Source: Phycisphaerales bacterium (GTDB lineage: Bacteria; Planctomycetota; Phycisphaerae; Phycisphaerales; UBA1924). From it: a stretch of DNA of 54,337 nt. Where the stretch lies: the NCBI GenBank assembly GCA_013360675.1, contig JABWBB010000013.1:1-54337 (forward strand), written 5' to 3'. The position numbers and the translations under genes were made by a program. The notes under the pieces were generated by a model, which made no database searches, was not told where the DNA came from, and was given only the letters and a program-made list of their open reading frames with translations. Of this stretch, positions 52,638 through 54,337 are shown piece by piece (position 1 is the stretch's first letter; every line of letters begins with the position of its first letter).

Positions 52638-52984
52638 CAGCGTTGCTCCTGCTGTACCAAGCGAACCCTGAGGATACGCGCCCAGGGCCGCCCCGCTCGC
52701 CCCGGAGGTCCTGATAACCCGATCTTGACGCTGCCGATGCGGGCGTGCCCTGGGCGGCCTAGGATCGTGCTACATGCCGGTGGCCTCAGTCCTCCTGCTC
52801 CGCGTCTGATCGCGGGGCGCAGTCGTCCTGGGTATCTGCTGGCGGCGTCTCACGCACTGTCGCGTGCGGACGCTCCAAACCCGGAATGGCCACACTTGCA
52901 CACCAACCGAAATTGGGCAAGGAACGCCCGTCCACAACAGCCCTGCGGCGTTGACCGCGCGCGGGGTCGAAGGAGTCGATCTCG
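52638..52984 (+). promoter_or_regulatory. Helicase leader region with possible short upstream ORF
   Basis: These 347 bases separate the P-loop gene from the helicase. TAGGAT (52760-52765) ends 8 bases before an ATG at 52774 that opens an 11-codon frame, MPVASVLLLRV, closed by TGA at 52807-52809. The helicase ATG follows much later, with GAAGGAG at the end. A leader of about 200 bases is common for cold-shock RNA helicases. No other gene is supported. Confidence 0.45.

Positions 52985-54337
<1,353 letters not shown>

Noticed and set aside
52725..52765. TTGACG at 52725 as the -35 of the helicase promoter.
   Set aside because: The distance to TAGGAT at 52760 is 29 bases, too long for a promoter.

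Overview
The window is high-G+C bacterial DNA with 47 protein genes packed on both strands. No tRNA, rRNA or CRISPR array was seen. Several traits point to a member of the Planctomycetota, probably class Phycisphaerae: two pseudopilin-type proteins with the planctomycete-style N-terminal cleavage/methylation segment and a C-terminal FDGH/IDGS turn, a PEP-CTERM-like tail on a secreted protease, a DhnA-type class I aldolase, a very large AsmA-like protein, and scattered single genes of pathways that are clustered elsewhere (nuoB, folP, uvrC). The lineage is an inference from protein style, not from a marker gene.

Layout. 1-1846: the end of a pilus or type II secretion operon (PilM/PilN- and PilO-like membrane proteins, a TPR lipoprotein). 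1876-14344: a YbaB protein and a Nudix-like protein; an MlaF-like ATPase with a DUF4190 protein; a cysteine desulfurase; then a + strand run of a second MlaF-like ATPase, a 1424-residue AsmA-like protein, a LOG-family protein, a lipoprotein and an HD-GYP protein. 14348-19099 (minus): an SDR, RNase R, a nucleotide-sugar epimerase and a coupled 67-residue protein. 19178-24516 (plus): an orphan ABC ATPase, a membrane protein, a HEAT lipoprotein, a medium-chain dehydrogenase, a 383-base repeat-bearing gap and a 2-oxoglutarate semialdehyde dehydrogenase. 24570-30936: a secreted subtilase, FtsK and a Met-rich secreted protein. 31029-35587: FolP, a short UvrC, a CusF-like lipoprotein with a small basic partner, and aldolase. 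35604-44702: a GT39-like/TPR membrane protein, a coiled-coil protein, a pseudouridine synthase, a YihY/BrkB protein, a small lipoprotein, NuoB and a secreted trypsin-like protease. 44822-50938: two pseudopilins, a SRAP protein, a small AT-richer island with a RAYT transposase between inverted REP palindromes, and leucyl aminopeptidase. 51105-54337: a small lipoprotein, a P-loop protein with a deoxyribosyltransferase-like tail, and the start of a DEAD-box helicase that runs off the window.

Themes. At least fifteen genes have a TAnnnT (once AATACT) -10-like hexamer ending only 6-9 bases before the start codon and no Shine-Dalgarno sequence, which predicts widespread leaderless transcription. 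A second class of genes has clear Shine-Dalgarno sites. Several proteins have altered key residues (pseudouridine synthase Asp to Glu, dehydrogenase zinc Cys to Ala, Nudix Arg to Asp, HD-GYP lysine to Val), and UvrC lacks its helix-hairpin-helix end. The best candidates for something undescribed are the MlaF-like ATPase/AsmA-like pair, the leaderless architecture, and the RAYT island.
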